Shown: positions 23,268-33,310 of the stretch, piece by piece
Numbering within the stretch: position 1 is the stretch's first letter
How the letters are laid out: every line of letters begins with the position of its first letter
Source: Mangrovibacterium sp041596335
GTDB lineage: Bacteria > Bacteroidota > Bacteroidia > Bacteroidales > Prolixibacteraceae
Reading direction: 5' to 3'
Length of the DNA: 64,000 nucleotides
Assembly (NCBI RefSeq): GCF_041596335.1
Contig: NZ_JBFHIT010000012.1
Span: forward strand, 24,290-88,289
Made by a program: the position numbers and the translations under genes
The notes under the pieces: generated by a model
What the model was told of the DNA's origin: nothing
Database searches by the model: none
The model's input: the letters and a program-made list of their open reading frames with translations, nothing else

Positions 23268-24770
23268 ATGAAGTTGCCATCATCAATAAAAAACTGGATC
23301 TCCATTACCGGGACTGTTTTGGCCACTTTTAATTTAGCTTCGATTGTATCCTTAATGGTGCTGAACTCCGTATTTGGCTTTGGTGGATCCTATATTGGCC
23401 TGTTTATTTACATTGTATTACCGGCATTTATGGTTTTCGGATTAATTCTTATTCCGGTAGGAATGCGAATTAACAGTAAGCGCGCCCGCAAAGCAGAACA
23501 AGAGGGTGAGCCGCTTAAATGGCCAATCATTGATTTTAATAATCCTGCCGTCCGGAATGCTGGTATTATATTTATTGTTGGAACTGTATTTCTTCTCATT
23601 ATTTCATCTATTGGTAGCTACGAGGCTTTTCATTATACCGAATCGGTTGAATTTAGTGGAAAACTTTGTCATCAGGTAATGGAGCCGGAGTACACAACTT
23701 ACCATGGATCATCGCATGAGCGTGTCGCTTGCGTTGAATGTCATGTTGGGTCGGGTGCCAGCTGGTACGTCAAAAGCAAATTATCCGGTTTGTACCAGGT
23801 TTATTCCGTATTGGCAAAAAAGTATCCGAAACCTATTCCCACTCCCATCGAAAATTTGCGACCGGCACGTGAAACCTGCGAACAATGTCATTGGCCAGAG
23901 AAATTTTACGATCGCAAAATGCGCATTCAGCATGCTTTTCTCGCTGATGATGCTAATACTGAAAATATTATTCACCTTCAATTTAAGACAAGTTCCAAAA
24001 TGACGGCCAATGGAGTAGAGAAGGGCATCCATCAGCACATTAGCCCAGAGGTTAAAATTGAATACAAAGCAGTTTCCGAAGATCGGCAAGTCATTCCTTG
24101 GGTGAGGTATACCAATTCTATAACAGGAGAATCGGTGGTATTCACCGACAGTGAAAACAGCTATACAGAAGTGGAATTGGATGCTATGGAAGTTAGGGTA
24201 ATGGATTGCCTGGATTGCCATAACCGTCCATCGCACGACTACCAGGTTCCGCAGAACTTTATTGACAAGTCGCTCGCTGAAGGACGAATTTCAAAGGATC
24301 TGCCGAGTATTAAGTTGTTGGCGATGATCGCTCTGAATCAGGAATATCCGACAAAGGATAGTGCGTTTTACGCGATAAAAACTCAGGTGAAGGAATATTA
24401 TGAAATGATTGATCCGGATATGCTTACCCATCGCAAAGCTGATGTTGAACAAGCTATCGCCCAGATTCAAAGGGACTATTCGAACAACATTTTTCCTGAA
24501 ATGAGATCGAGCTGGAGATATTATCCGAACAACATCGGTCATATGGAAGCTGAAGGTTGTTTTCGTTGCCATAACGATCGCCACAGGTCTGATTCGGGGA
24601 AAGTAATTTCGAAGGATTGTAATTTGTGCCATGATATTTTAGCTCAGGGAACACCCGGCAATATCGTTTATTCGAGCTCGTTTGAGTCGCTTGATTTTGA
24701 ACATCCGGTCGATATTGATGAGGCATGGAGGGTGGAGAGCTGTTCGGTCTGTCATACAGCACTTTACTGA
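23268..24770 (+). CDS. NapC/NirT-like multihaem quinol dehydrogenase
   Basis: 500 residues. Three hydrophobic segments (about 13-35, 42-66, 97-117) precede a periplasmic haem part with CXXCH at C155, C204, C314, C431, C451 and C492. Conserved family stretches are HERVACVECHVGSGASWYVKSKLSG and LRPARETCEQCHWPEKF. The place where NapC/NrfH-type proteins bind their first haem reads FSGKLCHQVMEPEY, that is CH without the partner cysteine. It probably takes electrons from menaquinol and passes them to periplasmic cytochromes. It is transcribed with the other cytochrome genes after a 132-bp gap. Confidence 0.86.
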   Translation: MKLPSSIKNWISITGTVLATFNLASIVSLMVLNSVFGFGGSYIGLFIYIVLPAFMVFGLILIPVGMRINSKRARKAEQEGEPLKWPIIDFNNPAVRNAGIIFIVGTVFLLIISSIGSYEAFHYTESVEFSGKLCHQVMEPEYTTYHGSSHERVACVECHVGSGASWYVKSKLSGLYQVYSVLAKKYPKPIPTPIENLRPARETCEQCHWPEKFYDRKMRIQHAFLADDANTENIIHLQFKTSSKMTANGVEKGIHQHISPEVKIEYKAVSEDRQVIPWVRYTNSITGESVVFTDSENSYTEVELDAMEVRVMDCLDCHNRPSHDYQVPQNFIDKSLAEGRISKDLPSIKLLAMIALNQEYPTKDSAFYAIKTQVKEYYEMIDPDMLTHRKADVEQAIAQIQRDYSNNIFPEMRSSWRYYPNNIGHMEAEGCFRCHNDRHRSDSGKVISKDCNLCHDILAQGTPGNIVYSSSFESLDFEHPVDIDEAWRVESCSVCHTALY

Positions 24771-24897
24771 GTTTTTTAGCGATCGCCGAATTATCCTTAG
24801 AAACGGTTGGAGAAAAGCAGATAAGTTGCTAAATTCGGCTGAATACCATGCATGATCGCGAGTTTGGCATGAATATAGAGTAAATAATAAATACAGT

Positions 24898-25413
24898 ATG
24901 AATCAACTAAATATTAAAGTTATGAATGCCAAAAGAGTGTTGCTTTTATTTGGACTGGCCATCATGGTTAGTTCGGTCGCTTTAGCACAAGATTTTAAAT
25001 ATATCGGTGCCGCAAAATGTAAAATATGTCACAATAAGCCCACAACTGGCGAACAATTCAACAAATGGACTGCCGGACCGCATGCGAAAGCAATGGAGAG
25101 TTTAAAGGGCGCTGAAAAAGAAAATCAAAAGTGTTTGAAATGTCATTCAACAGCAGCAAGTGTTGACAAAAGTTTGGTCGCAACCATTACCGTTGAAGAA
25201 GGAGTTTCTTGCGAATCATGTCATGGACCTGGTAGTATTTACAAGTCCGCCGGTATCATGAAGAACCAAAAATTAGCCTTGACCAAAGGGATGATCATGC
25301 CTACCGAGATGGTTTGTAAGAAGTGTCACAATGAAGAAAGCCCACACTATAAAGGGTTTAATTTCGCAGAATATTCTAAAAGGATTGCGCATCCGGATCC
25401 ATCGAAGAAGTAA
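24898..25413 (+). CDS. Periplasmic tetrahaem cytochrome c554-like
   Basis: 171 residues from 24898; the ATG at 24922 is an equally good start and gives a tighter signal peptide (ending ALAQ). Four CXXCH sites at about C41, C79, C105 and C140. YIGAAKCKICHN, FNKWTAGPHAKAMESL and GVSCESCHGPGS fit the cytochrome c554 / c-family multihaem group. It is soluble and periplasmic, and a good candidate for shuttling electrons between the inner-membrane NapC-like protein and the outer-membrane cytochromes. A strong terminator follows. Confidence 0.87.
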   Translation: MNQLNIKVMNAKRVLLLFGLAIMVSSVALAQDFKYIGAAKCKICHNKPTTGEQFNKWTAGPHAKAMESLKGAEKENQKCLKCHSTAASVDKSLVATITVEEGVSCESCHGPGSIYKSAGIMKNQKLALTKGMIMPTEMVCKKCHNEESPHYKGFNFAEYSKRIAHPDPSKK

Positions 25414-25440
25414 TTATATTGAAAACTAAAATCTGAAAAT

Positions 25441-25473
25441 TCCTTTGTTTTATCCAAACAAAGGAGTTTTTTT
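25441..25473 (+). terminator. Terminator after c554-like gene
   Basis: Stem TCCTTTGTTT / AAACAAAGGA, 5-nt loop, seven T after one G. It separates the cytochromes from ccsBA, which must have its own promoter or read-through. Confidence 0.85.
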
Positions 25474-25536
25474 ATTTGCTATACCGTTCGTCGGTTTAAG
25501 ACAACGAAAGTGTGAATTTCGGTTAAGCTATTTACT

Positions 25537-28500
25537 ATGAAGAAATTATCAGCTGTTTTGTTTTCTATGCTTACAACATCTTGTTTGTTTGTCATATTTG
25601 CCATTGCCATTGGCTACGCTACATTCATTGAAAATGATTATGGGACACAAACAGCACAAATACTGATTTACGACGCAATTTGGTTCGAGGTTTTTCTCGC
25701 GTTAACCGGGATTAACCTTATTGGCGGTCTCTTTTATTATAAAGCGTTTAAATTGAAGCGGTGGAGCATGGTACTCTTTCATCTGGCTTTTATTGTCATG
25801 TTGGTTGGTGCGGCAATCACTCGATTTTATAGCTATGAAGGGACAATGCATATTCGCGAAGGTGATTCGAGTAACATAATGGTTACAACTCAGGCCTATA
25901 TCCGGCTGGAAGCAACCGACAAAGCAGGGGAGGAGATCACTAAAGAATGGCCCGTTTCCTTGTCTCCTTATACCTACGCTAATTTTAGCAAATCCGTTTT
26001 TATTGATGGGCTTGAAGTGGTATTGGAAATTGATGACTTCATTCCTAACGGAATTGAGTCAGTAGTGGCTGACGAAACAGGAGGTCCGGTTGTCGAGTTA
26101 ATCGTGCTTGATCAAGGAGTAAGGAGAAATTTGGTTCTTTCTCAAAATGAAACAGCATCGTTAAATAACTTCTCTTTATCGTTCGAAGGAGACAAATCTG
26201 AAAATGCGATTCGTATTCAGCGTTCGGGGCCAAGCTTGAGTATGACTGCTCCCGATACATTGCAGGTAATAACAATGACCGGTGAAATCGACGAGCCTTT
26301 AATTCCGAAAATAGAACATCCGTTAACGACTCAGCAAATGTTTCAATTCGGACCAGATATGTTTGTGCTTCGTAACTATTTGCCGAGGGGGCGCAAGGTG
26401 GTGAAATCACAGGAACTTGAAAATGGGGAGATGGCCAATGATGCTGTGCTTCTGAATATTCGGATCGGCGACGATAGTCGGCAGCTTGCTGTTTTCGGGA
26501 AGAAAGGACAGGTGCATGAGTCGTCGATGGTCAATTTGAACGGGGTGGAAATGAAACTTTTTTATGGCGCAAAGATTGTTGAATTGCCTTTTGAACTGAA
26601 ATTGAATGATTTTCAGCTTGAGCGTTATCCCGGATCGATGAGTCCTTCGTCTTTTGCCAGCGAGGTTACCTTGCTCGACTCCGAAGAAAACATACAAAAA
26701 CCCTTTCGTATCTACATGAATAACATTCTGGATTATGGTGGTTATCGGTTCTTCCAATCATCATACGACTCGGATGAAAAGGGAACTGTCTTATCGGTAA
26801 GTTTCGATCGTTTAGGTACGCAGGTCACCTATTTGGGATATCTGCTAATGTCTATCGGAATGATATTTTCGTTCTTCAATAAATCGAGTCGTTTTCAGTT
26901 TTTACTACGCAGTGCCTCGCGTGTTAAAAAACAAAAGCGTAAAAATGCCGCTTTCCTTGTGCTACTGGCACTATTGCTACCTGCACTCTCCGAAGGACAG
27001 GTTTCAAATGTGAACATGAATAATGAGCATGTTAAAGCATTTGATCAATTATTGGTTCAGGACAGGCAAGGGAGAATAGAGCCAATCAACACTCTGGCGT
27101 CAGAAGTGTTGCGCAAGCTTACACGCAAAAATACCTATCAGGGGCAATCGGCAACAGAGGTGTTTTTGGGAATGAGCGCCATGCCCGAAGCATGGAAAAA
27201 TGAGCCAATTATAAAGATTGCCAACTCAGAGCTTGCCAGTCAGTTGAGTATTATAGGCGATTTCGCAAGTTTTGCTCAGTTGGTTGATGCCAGTCGTGGT
27301 ATTTATAAGCTTCGCGATTTGGTAGATGAAGCTTATCAGAAGAAACCAAACAGTCGAAATAAATTTGATAAAGAAGTTATCAGTGTTGACGAACGGGTCA
27401 ATATCTGTTATCAGGTTTTTAACGGTACTTTTTTGAGGGTCTTCCCGGATAAAAATGACGAGAATCAAACCTGGCATACAGAATCCGATTATTTTCAGGG
27501 AGAGCGGGCAAATTTAGCCTCCGACCAACGGTTGATGACGATCTATCTCAAGGCACTTCAAGAGGCCATGCTTTCAGGGAACTATTCATTGGCAAATCAG
27601 TCCCTTGATGAACTAATCGGTTTTCAGCAGGATTATGGATCGGAGTTAATCTTGCCCGTCAGTAAAATCAAGCTCGAGATTCTTTATAATAATTTGAATG
27701 TCTTCGGTTTGCTATCTAAAATTTGCGCGTTGTTTGGATTGGTGTTGTTGATTTTTCACTTGTTAGCGATTTTTAGTGCGACAAGAAAGGTCGATTCACT
27801 TTTACAGATTGGAAACTGGTGTGTCGCGTTGTTGTTTGTCGTTTATACTGCAGGGCTAGCTGTACGATGGTATATTTCAGGGCATGCTCCCTGGAGTAAC
27901 TCCTACGAGACACTTTTGTACATAGGGTGGGCAACCCTGCTCTCGGGCTTTGTGTTCTTGAAAAAATCACAAATCACATTGGCTGTAACATCAATTCTGA
28001 CCGGATTAATTTTAATGGTTGCCGGAATGAGTTGGCTGAATCCTGAAATAACGAATTTAGTACCAGTGCTAAAATCATATTGGTTAATTGTGCATGTTGC
28101 CGTTATTACAGCCAGTTACGGATTTTTAGGTATTGCTGCGCTTTTAGGCATGTTAAATCTTGTGTTTATGAGTGTTCGAACGGGTAGGAATTTGAAAGCA
28201 ACTTCATTTACGATTGTCGAACTATCAATAATTATCGAGTTGGCTCTAATTGTAGGTGTTGTATTACTAACGATCGGCGCTTTTATTGGAGGTGTGTGGG
28301 CGAACGAATCGTGGGGCCGATACTGGGGATGGGATCCAAAAGAAACCTGGGCTTTGGTAACAATCTTGGTGTATAGTTTTATTCTTCATCTTCGAAAGGT
28401 TCCTGGTATTTACAGCCACTATGTATTAAGTTTCCTCTCGTTAGTTGGTTTTAGCTCCGTATTGATGACATTCTTTGGCGTAAATTATTACCTGTCGGGA

Positions 28501-28653
28501 ATGCACTCTTATGGGCAAGGCGATCCACCACCGGTTCCCTCAGGCGTTTATTTTGCTATCGTCGTGATTGCGATCTTAGCCATATTAGCCGGCTTCTCTG
28601 AACGGAAGTTCGGTAGGGCAGAGGAAATAGTGAATATTGAAGAAGTAAAGTAG
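25537..28653 (+). CDS. Cytochrome c biogenesis fusion protein CcsBA (System II)
   Basis: 1038 residues. The N-terminal ResB/CcsB part has membrane segments at about 10-30, 45-65 and 75-95, a large periplasmic domain, and another segment near 435. A second, CcsA part has eight or so membrane segments after about 720, with the tryptophan-rich haem-handling motif WGWDPKETWAL at about residues 929-939. The fusion exports haem and attaches it to CXXCH sites in the periplasm. Its place at the end of a multihaem cluster needing about 24 haems is functionally consistent. Such fusions are usual in Bacteroidota. Confidence 0.95.
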   Translation: MKKLSAVLFSMLTTSCLFVIFAIAIGYATFIENDYGTQTAQILIYDAIWFEVFLALTGINLIGGLFYYKAFKLKRWSMVLFHLAFIVMLVGAAITRFYSYEGTMHIREGDSSNIMVTTQAYIRLEATDKAGEEITKEWPVSLSPYTYANFSKSVFIDGLEVVLEIDDFIPNGIESVVADETGGPVVELIVLDQGVRRNLVLSQNETASLNNFSLSFEGDKSENAIRIQRSGPSLSMTAPDTLQVITMTGEIDEPLIPKIEHPLTTQQMFQFGPDMFVLRNYLPRGRKVVKSQELENGEMANDAVLLNIRIGDDSRQLAVFGKKGQVHESSMVNLNGVEMKLFYGAKIVELPFELKLNDFQLERYPGSMSPSSFASEVTLLDSEENIQKPFRIYMNNILDYGGYRFFQSSYDSDEKGTVLSVSFDRLGTQVTYLGYLLMSIGMIFSFFNKSSRFQFLLRSASRVKKQKRKNAAFLVLLALLLPALSEGQVSNVNMNNEHVKAFDQLLVQDRQGRIEPINTLASEVLRKLTRKNTYQGQSATEVFLGMSAMPEAWKNEPIIKIANSELASQLSIIGDFASFAQLVDASRGIYKLRDLVDEAYQKKPNSRNKFDKEVISVDERVNICYQVFNGTFLRVFPDKNDENQTWHTESDYFQGERANLASDQRLMTIYLKALQEAMLSGNYSLANQSLDELIGFQQDYGSELILPVSKIKLEILYNNLNVFGLLSKICALFGLVLLIFHLLAIFSATRKVDSLLQIGNWCVALLFVVYTAGLAVRWYISGHAPWSNSYETLLYIGWATLLSGFVFLKKSQITLAVTSILTGLILMVAGMSWLNPEITNLVPVLKSYWLIVHVAVITASYGFLGIAALLGMLNLVFMSVRTGRNLKATSFTIVELSIIIELALIVGVVLLTIGAFIGGVWANESWGRYWGWDPKETWALVTILVYSFILHLRKVPGIYSHYVLSFLSLVGFSSVLMTFFGVNYYLSGMHSYGQGDPPPVPSGVYFAIVVIAILAILAGFSERKFGRAEEIVNIEEVK

Positions 28654-28660
28654 ATTTTGA

Positions 28661-30121
28661 TCAAAGAGTCGGGGGTGTTTTGCTCCCGACCTCCACAATA
28701 CGTTTGATTAACCCTCTGAATATAAACAGGTGAAATGGCCATGATGCCCACCAATATAATCTTCCCGGAACACCGATCGGTCTGAATGTTGCTGTTTGAA
28801 TCAAGCAAAACTGATTTTTGTAGGGTATGATTTTAAATTCAAGCCAAGCTTCTCCCGGAAGCTTCATTTCAGCAAAAAGTAATAATCTCATTTTTTTGCG
28901 GTCAGCCAAGAGTACCCTCCAAAAATCCAAAGCATCGCCGTTTTGCAACTGTTCAGGATCAGTTCTTCCTCGTCTGAGGCCGATCCCGCCATTTATTTTA
29001 TCGATGTAACCTCGAATCCGCCACAACCAATTGCCGTAATACCAGCCAGTTTTACCACCGATCTTCCAAATGGCATCTAAAACCCTTTCCGGGTCGGTCG
29101 AAAAGATGACCCGTTTCTCATCCTTATAGCATCCGTATTTCGGCACATTTATGTGGTCTGCAAAATTTGAATCAAACTCACTGCTGCTCAAAGCATCTTT
29201 CCAACTGGAATAAAACTGATTCTGCCGTATGCGAACAAAGGCAGCTTGAATGGCTTCCCGATAACTGATTGGTTCAATTTGGAGCAATTCTGCCAGTTTA
29301 TTGGGTTTAGCGATCACCTCAACTTTTAAACTGTCAACCAGATTAACCGCGAGTTTGTATGATGTTGAGGTGATAAAGTATAACCAATAGGACGACAAGC
29401 GTGGTGTCATGATTGGAAGTGTGATAATTTTGCGCTTCAGATTTCGCACGTCGGCATAGCCTAAAAGCATCTCCTTGTAGGATAGAATTTCTTTTCCGCT
29501 AATATCATACGAGTTATTATAGGTCGTTTCATTGAGCAATACACCAACAAGAAATTTGAGCACATCGCGAATAGAAATTGGCTGCGTCAGCGTTAGTACC
29601 CATTTCGGGGTAATCATTATTGGTAGTTTTTCAACAATGTCCCGAATGATCTCGAATGAAGCACTTCCGGATCCAATAATGATACCGGCGTGCAGGGCGG
29701 TCACCGCGTATGATCCCTTGCATAATTCAAGCTCTACATTAGCTCTGGAGCGCAAATGTTTCGATAGTTGTTTGTCATTGGAAATCCCACCAAGATAGAT
29801 AAGTTGTTTGATGTTAGTTCTCGATATTATTTCCCTGAAATTTTTGGCTGCTTTAAGCTCCATTTGTTCAAAATCTCCTGAGTTGGTAGCCATTGAATGG
29901 ATGAGATAATAGGCTGCATCAATGTTTTCCGGGAAATTCAGTTCAGGAGGAGGGCTTAAGAAATCGATCTCAATTATTGCAACTCGTGGGTGGTTTAACC
30001 ACACCTCCGCAACGCGACTCTTATTCCGGACGCAACAGTATAAAAAATGATCCTGATCAAGTAGTTGAGGCAGTAGCCTTTTACCAACATAACCAGTAAT
30101 TCCGGTTAATAGGATGTTCAT
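28661..30121 (-). CDS. SDR-family NAD(P)-binding protein with DUF2867
   Basis: 486 residues. The N-terminal atypical SDR domain starts with TGITGYVGKRLLPQLL (NAD(P)-binding glycine motif, residues 6-21) and has YLIHSM and LIYLGGIS in the core. The C-terminal half (about 325-480) fits DUF2867, with GGKTGWYYGNWLWRIRGYIDK and LWYLALF-like final strands. The family is widespread and of unknown reaction. It converges on ccsBA with only 7 bp between the stops and no clear terminator. Confidence 0.88.
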   Translation of the reverse strand: MNILLTGITGYVGKRLLPQLLDQDHFLYCCVRNKSRVAEVWLNHPRVAIIEIDFLSPPPELNFPENIDAAYYLIHSMATNSGDFEQMELKAAKNFREIISRTNIKQLIYLGGISNDKQLSKHLRSRANVELELCKGSYAVTALHAGIIIGSGSASFEIIRDIVEKLPIMITPKWVLTLTQPISIRDVLKFLVGVLLNETTYNNSYDISGKEILSYKEMLLGYADVRNLKRKIITLPIMTPRLSSYWLYFITSTSYKLAVNLVDSLKVEVIAKPNKLAELLQIEPISYREAIQAAFVRIRQNQFYSSWKDALSSSEFDSNFADHINVPKYGCYKDEKRVIFSTDPERVLDAIWKIGGKTGWYYGNWLWRIRGYIDKINGGIGLRRGRTDPEQLQNGDALDFWRVLLADRKKMRLLLFAEMKLPGEAWLEFKIIPYKNQFCLIQTATFRPIGVPGRLYWWASWPFHLFIFRGLIKRIVEVGSKTPPTL

Positions 30122-30774
30122 TTTCGTTAATTTTACCGTAAATTACAACTTCAATGCAACCGATCAAAGAAATATCGGTATTTGTGCAGCGTGAATCTAA
30201 ACAGGTTCATCAATTCCAACGAATTTTTGATGGTTATAAATAGGATGAAAAAGTGTGATATTTGTCAAATATTAAGATAAAAATAATAAAGCGAGGAGAG
30301 AGTGGATTTTTTTTGCGAGAAAATAGAAAGTTTTATTGATTTTTCTTAGATTTATTATTTGTATAACTGATTGTAAACAATATAATTAACCTTTGACCGC
30401 AGATCTGGGTTGTGAGTTTTTGCTAAAATCGACAGTCTGGTAGGTCAATCTTTTATTAAAGAATCAGTATTTTTACTTTTGTAAAGCATATTGCAATGTC
30501 TTTCTAAAGAAAGCTCACATTAATAATAGAGGATAAATTGATGTTTTATGCATTGTACTTGTTGAACATTTTTTATTTTTGTTGCGACAAGCAAATGGTT
30601 TAATTTAACACAACGTATGTTTCCAAAACATATTATAGTTAATGGCTGTTTTTGATGTGAAATTTAAGTTTGCCAAACAAGAATTAAAATTTAATAAATT
30701 GAAGATAGGGGAAACTCAATCTGACTTTATAAGTATAGAAAAGTTAATTCGAATTAATATCTAAAAATTAGTTT
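30122..30774. other. 653-bp AT-rich intergenic region
   Basis: Between the divergent SDR and ompA genes. I find no supported ORF, tRNA or long hairpin. It contains a candidate promoter for ompA (30552-30581) and presumably the SDR promoter. Confidence 0.5.
30552..30581 (+). promoter_or_regulatory. Candidate ompA promoter
   Basis: -33-like ATTG (30552-30555) and -7 TATTTTTG (30574-30581), spacing 18. The leader to the ATG would be about 185 nt, long enough for regulation, but no structure stands out. Confidence 0.45.
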
Positions 30775-31956
30775 ATGAAAAAGAAGTTTTTACTAATCGC
30801 TCTTATTGGTTTTGCGAGCGTGTGGGCTTATGGACAAGAAAGCTCGGAACTGGACGCAAAATTTAATAAATGGTCAATTGAAGGTGGAATTGGTTTGACC
30901 AAACCATGGCAAAACTTTACAGAGGGGTATGGCTCTGCAACACCTGGATTTTTGGCAACTGAATTAGGTGTCCGTTATATGATCAGCGAATACTTTGGTT
31001 TTAAAGTCGATTTCGGCTATAATAAGTTCGCTGAAGGTGACGATTTCATGGATTTTGAAACAAACTCATACCGTCTAGGTTTACAGGGTGTTTTGAATGT
31101 TGGTCGTATGATGAATTTCCAGAACTGGACACAAACAGTCGGTTTATTAGCTCATGGAGGTATTGGAGCCGGTTATTTGGATTATAAAAGAGTTGAAATG
31201 GACAAGGACTACGTAGGTAACGTGTTGGCTGGTTTGACAGCTCAATTTAAGTTGTCTCCACGTATTGCTTTGAATCTCGATGGAACTACTGTTGCTAACA
31301 TTCGTCAAAACGAAGCATTTGACGGTGGCAAAGGAAATAAGAATGACCTTGGCATGGTTTTCAACGGTACTGTTGGTTTGTCAATTTACCTGGGTAAAGA
31401 AAAATCGCACGCAGACTGGTATTTCAGAGATGATGAAAAATATAAAGTATTGGATTCAAAAATTGCAGGTTTAGAAGGCCGCATCAGAAAACTGGAAGAC
31501 AATACAGCTGCTAAATCTGATCTGGAAAAAACTCAGGGTGCAGTTGACGTGATTGCGAAAGATGTTGATGCGTTGAAAAATGCAAAGGCTCCGGAAAGCT
31601 ATGATGAGTTCGTTAAAAAATTGGTTAACGACGGTTACATCAATGTTTACTTCGATTTCAACAGCACAAAAGTTCAAGGTGCTTCTTCTAACTCTGTTAG
31701 TTTCATGAAAGCATATTTAGCTAAAAATACTGGTGCAACAGTTGATGTACAAGGTTTTGCTGACGAACTTGGTTCTGACGATTACAACCAAAAATTATCT
31801 CAAAAACGTGCTGATGCAGTTGTTAAGCTGTTAACTGAAGCAGGAATTGATGGTTCTCGTTTGAATGCTGTTGGTAAAGGAAAAGATGCAAGTGTTGATA
31901 AGAGTTCAGCTCAAGCGCGTCAATTGGCAAGAAGAGTTACTTTCATGGTTAAATAA
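30775..31956 (+). CDS. OmpA family outer-membrane protein
   Basis: 393 residues. A signal peptide (ends AYGQ), an N-terminal eight-strand-type barrel (about 25-205), a charged coiled-coil linker (about 215-265, EGRIRKLEDN...DVDALKNAK) and a C-terminal OmpA peptidoglycan-binding domain (about 290-390, INVYFDFNSTKVQ, VDVQGFADELGSDDYNQKLSQKRA). It links the outer membrane to peptidoglycan and is probably abundant. A single gene with a strong terminator. Confidence 0.93.
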   Translation: MKKKFLLIALIGFASVWAYGQESSELDAKFNKWSIEGGIGLTKPWQNFTEGYGSATPGFLATELGVRYMISEYFGFKVDFGYNKFAEGDDFMDFETNSYRLGLQGVLNVGRMMNFQNWTQTVGLLAHGGIGAGYLDYKRVEMDKDYVGNVLAGLTAQFKLSPRIALNLDGTTVANIRQNEAFDGGKGNKNDLGMVFNGTVGLSIYLGKEKSHADWYFRDDEKYKVLDSKIAGLEGRIRKLEDNTAAKSDLEKTQGAVDVIAKDVDALKNAKAPESYDEFVKKLVNDGYINVYFDFNSTKVQGASSNSVSFMKAYLAKNTGATVDVQGFADELGSDDYNQKLSQKRADAVVKLLTEAGIDGSRLNAVGKGKDASVDKSSAQARQLARRVTFMVK

Positions 31957-31973
31957 TCAGGAAGTTCAATCAT

Positions 31974-32011
31974 AAAAAAAAGCCTTGGTCTTTACAGATC
32001 AAGGCTTTTTT
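31974..32011. terminator. Bidirectional terminator
   Basis: AAAAAAGCCTTGGTC / GATCAAGGCTTTTTT stem (one G-U) with a 6-nt loop, between convergent ompA and the M16 peptidase genes. Confidence 0.85.
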
Positions 32012-32032
32012 ATTGGGGAAAACAAAAGAATA

Positions 32033-33310
32033 CTATTGACCAGCTATTACTGTAAACAGGTCTTCAGATTGAAAATAAACTTGAGCCAATCGTTTTAATT
32101 CTGCGGCAGATATTGATTGAATTGCCCAGTAATAGGCGTCGTAAAACGAATTGTCGAGATTGAAGTCGTGTAGGTTTCTGAATGCCTGAGATAGCGCAAA
32201 CGGACCATCAAACTCTCTCAACAGCTCGCTGGTCAAGTATTGTTTTACTCGTTCAAGTTCAGGCGTAGATACAAGCTCGTTTCTCAATATTTCAAGTTCC
32301 TTATGTATCTCGCATAAAGTAGCTTCTTCGTAAGTTTTATCCACTTCTGTAGCGATAATAAAATACCCAGCCTCATTCAGACTAACAAAGTGAGCTCCGA
32401 TTCCGTACGTATAGCCTTTGTCTTCCCGAATGTTAAGCATTAGCCTCGAGCTGAAGTAACCGCCTAAAACTGTTGTTAAAATTTGCAGTCCAAAGTAGTC
32501 GGAGTGGTTCTTTGGAACCAATAACCTTCCTAGTCGAATGGCCGACTGAATAGAATCGGGTTTCGTAATGCGGATAAGTTTTTCAGTTGACGATTTAATC
32601 TTTTTTTGTAGGTTCTCAATTGGGGAGCCTCCCCAATCTGTAGATCCAAAATGACGATTTAACTGCCTTGTCAAATCGTTGGAAAATCGACCTGAAAGAT
32701 GAATCTCGCAATTCCCTGCATGGTAAAACTGACGGTAGAACGTAATGAAATCATCAAGTTCAGCTTCGTCGAAATCTTCTGCTTTTAGGTTTAAATTGTA
32801 GGGATGATTATCGCCAAACAGTGTTTCGGAGAATTTCTTTTGAGATAGAATTTTTACTTTCTCCATTTCAAGCAAAAAGCGTTGCTTACGCCGTTTTAGC
32901 AGGTTTTCAAATTCTGATCGAGGGAAAATGGAGTCTTTAATGAGTTCTTCAACTATCGGTAGCAATTTATTTAGGTGTTTTTCCAGACTGATAATGCTAA
33001 TTGTCCCAAAGTGGTAATCGGCATTTAGTTGAATGTACGCTCCATGAAAATCGAAAATCTCAGCAATTTGCGATGCCGTGTAATTTTTTGTTCCTTCCTG
33101 AAGCATCGCGTTTGAAATCGCGGCTAAGAGTGGCTTCTGTTGATACCAAATTCCGGATTTGAATACAATATCCAATTTGCAAACCTCCTGGGTTCCGGCA
33201 TGCAGCAAATAAACCGGGATCTGGTTGTCTAATAAGAACTTGTCAGGGCAAAGGAAGTCCGGTTTGGCAATTGGGTTTAGTTGAGGCGCTATTTTGCGGT
33301 CTAAAGTCAT
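32033..33310 (-). CDS. M16 family peptidase-like, non-catalytic partner
   Basis: 425 residues of the M16 (pitrilysin/MPP) fold, but the zinc motif HXXEH is absent from the N-terminal domain (ISNAMLQEGTKNYTASQIAEIFDFHGAYIQ occupies the position). The second domain has the usual RLGRLLVPKNHSDYFGLQILTTVLGGYFSSRL and a GYTYGIGAHF segment. It overlaps the catalytic M16 gene by 4 bp, so the two form an active/inactive pair like the alpha and beta subunits of mitochondrial processing peptidase. No signal peptide is evident. Confidence 0.87.
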   Translation of the reverse strand: MTLDRKIAPQLNPIAKPDFLCPDKFLLDNQIPVYLLHAGTQEVCKLDIVFKSGIWYQQKPLLAAISNAMLQEGTKNYTASQIAEIFDFHGAYIQLNADYHFGTISIISLEKHLNKLLPIVEELIKDSIFPRSEFENLLKRRKQRFLLEMEKVKILSQKKFSETLFGDNHPYNLNLKAEDFDEAELDDFITFYRQFYHAGNCEIHLSGRFSNDLTRQLNRHFGSTDWGGSPIENLQKKIKSSTEKLIRITKPDSIQSAIRLGRLLVPKNHSDYFGLQILTTVLGGYFSSRLMLNIREDKGYTYGIGAHFVSLNEAGYFIIATEVDKTYEEATLCEIHKELEILRNELVSTPELERVKQYLTSELLREFDGPFALSQAFRNLHDFNLDNSFYDAYYWAIQSISAAELKRLAQVYFQSEDLFTVIAGQ

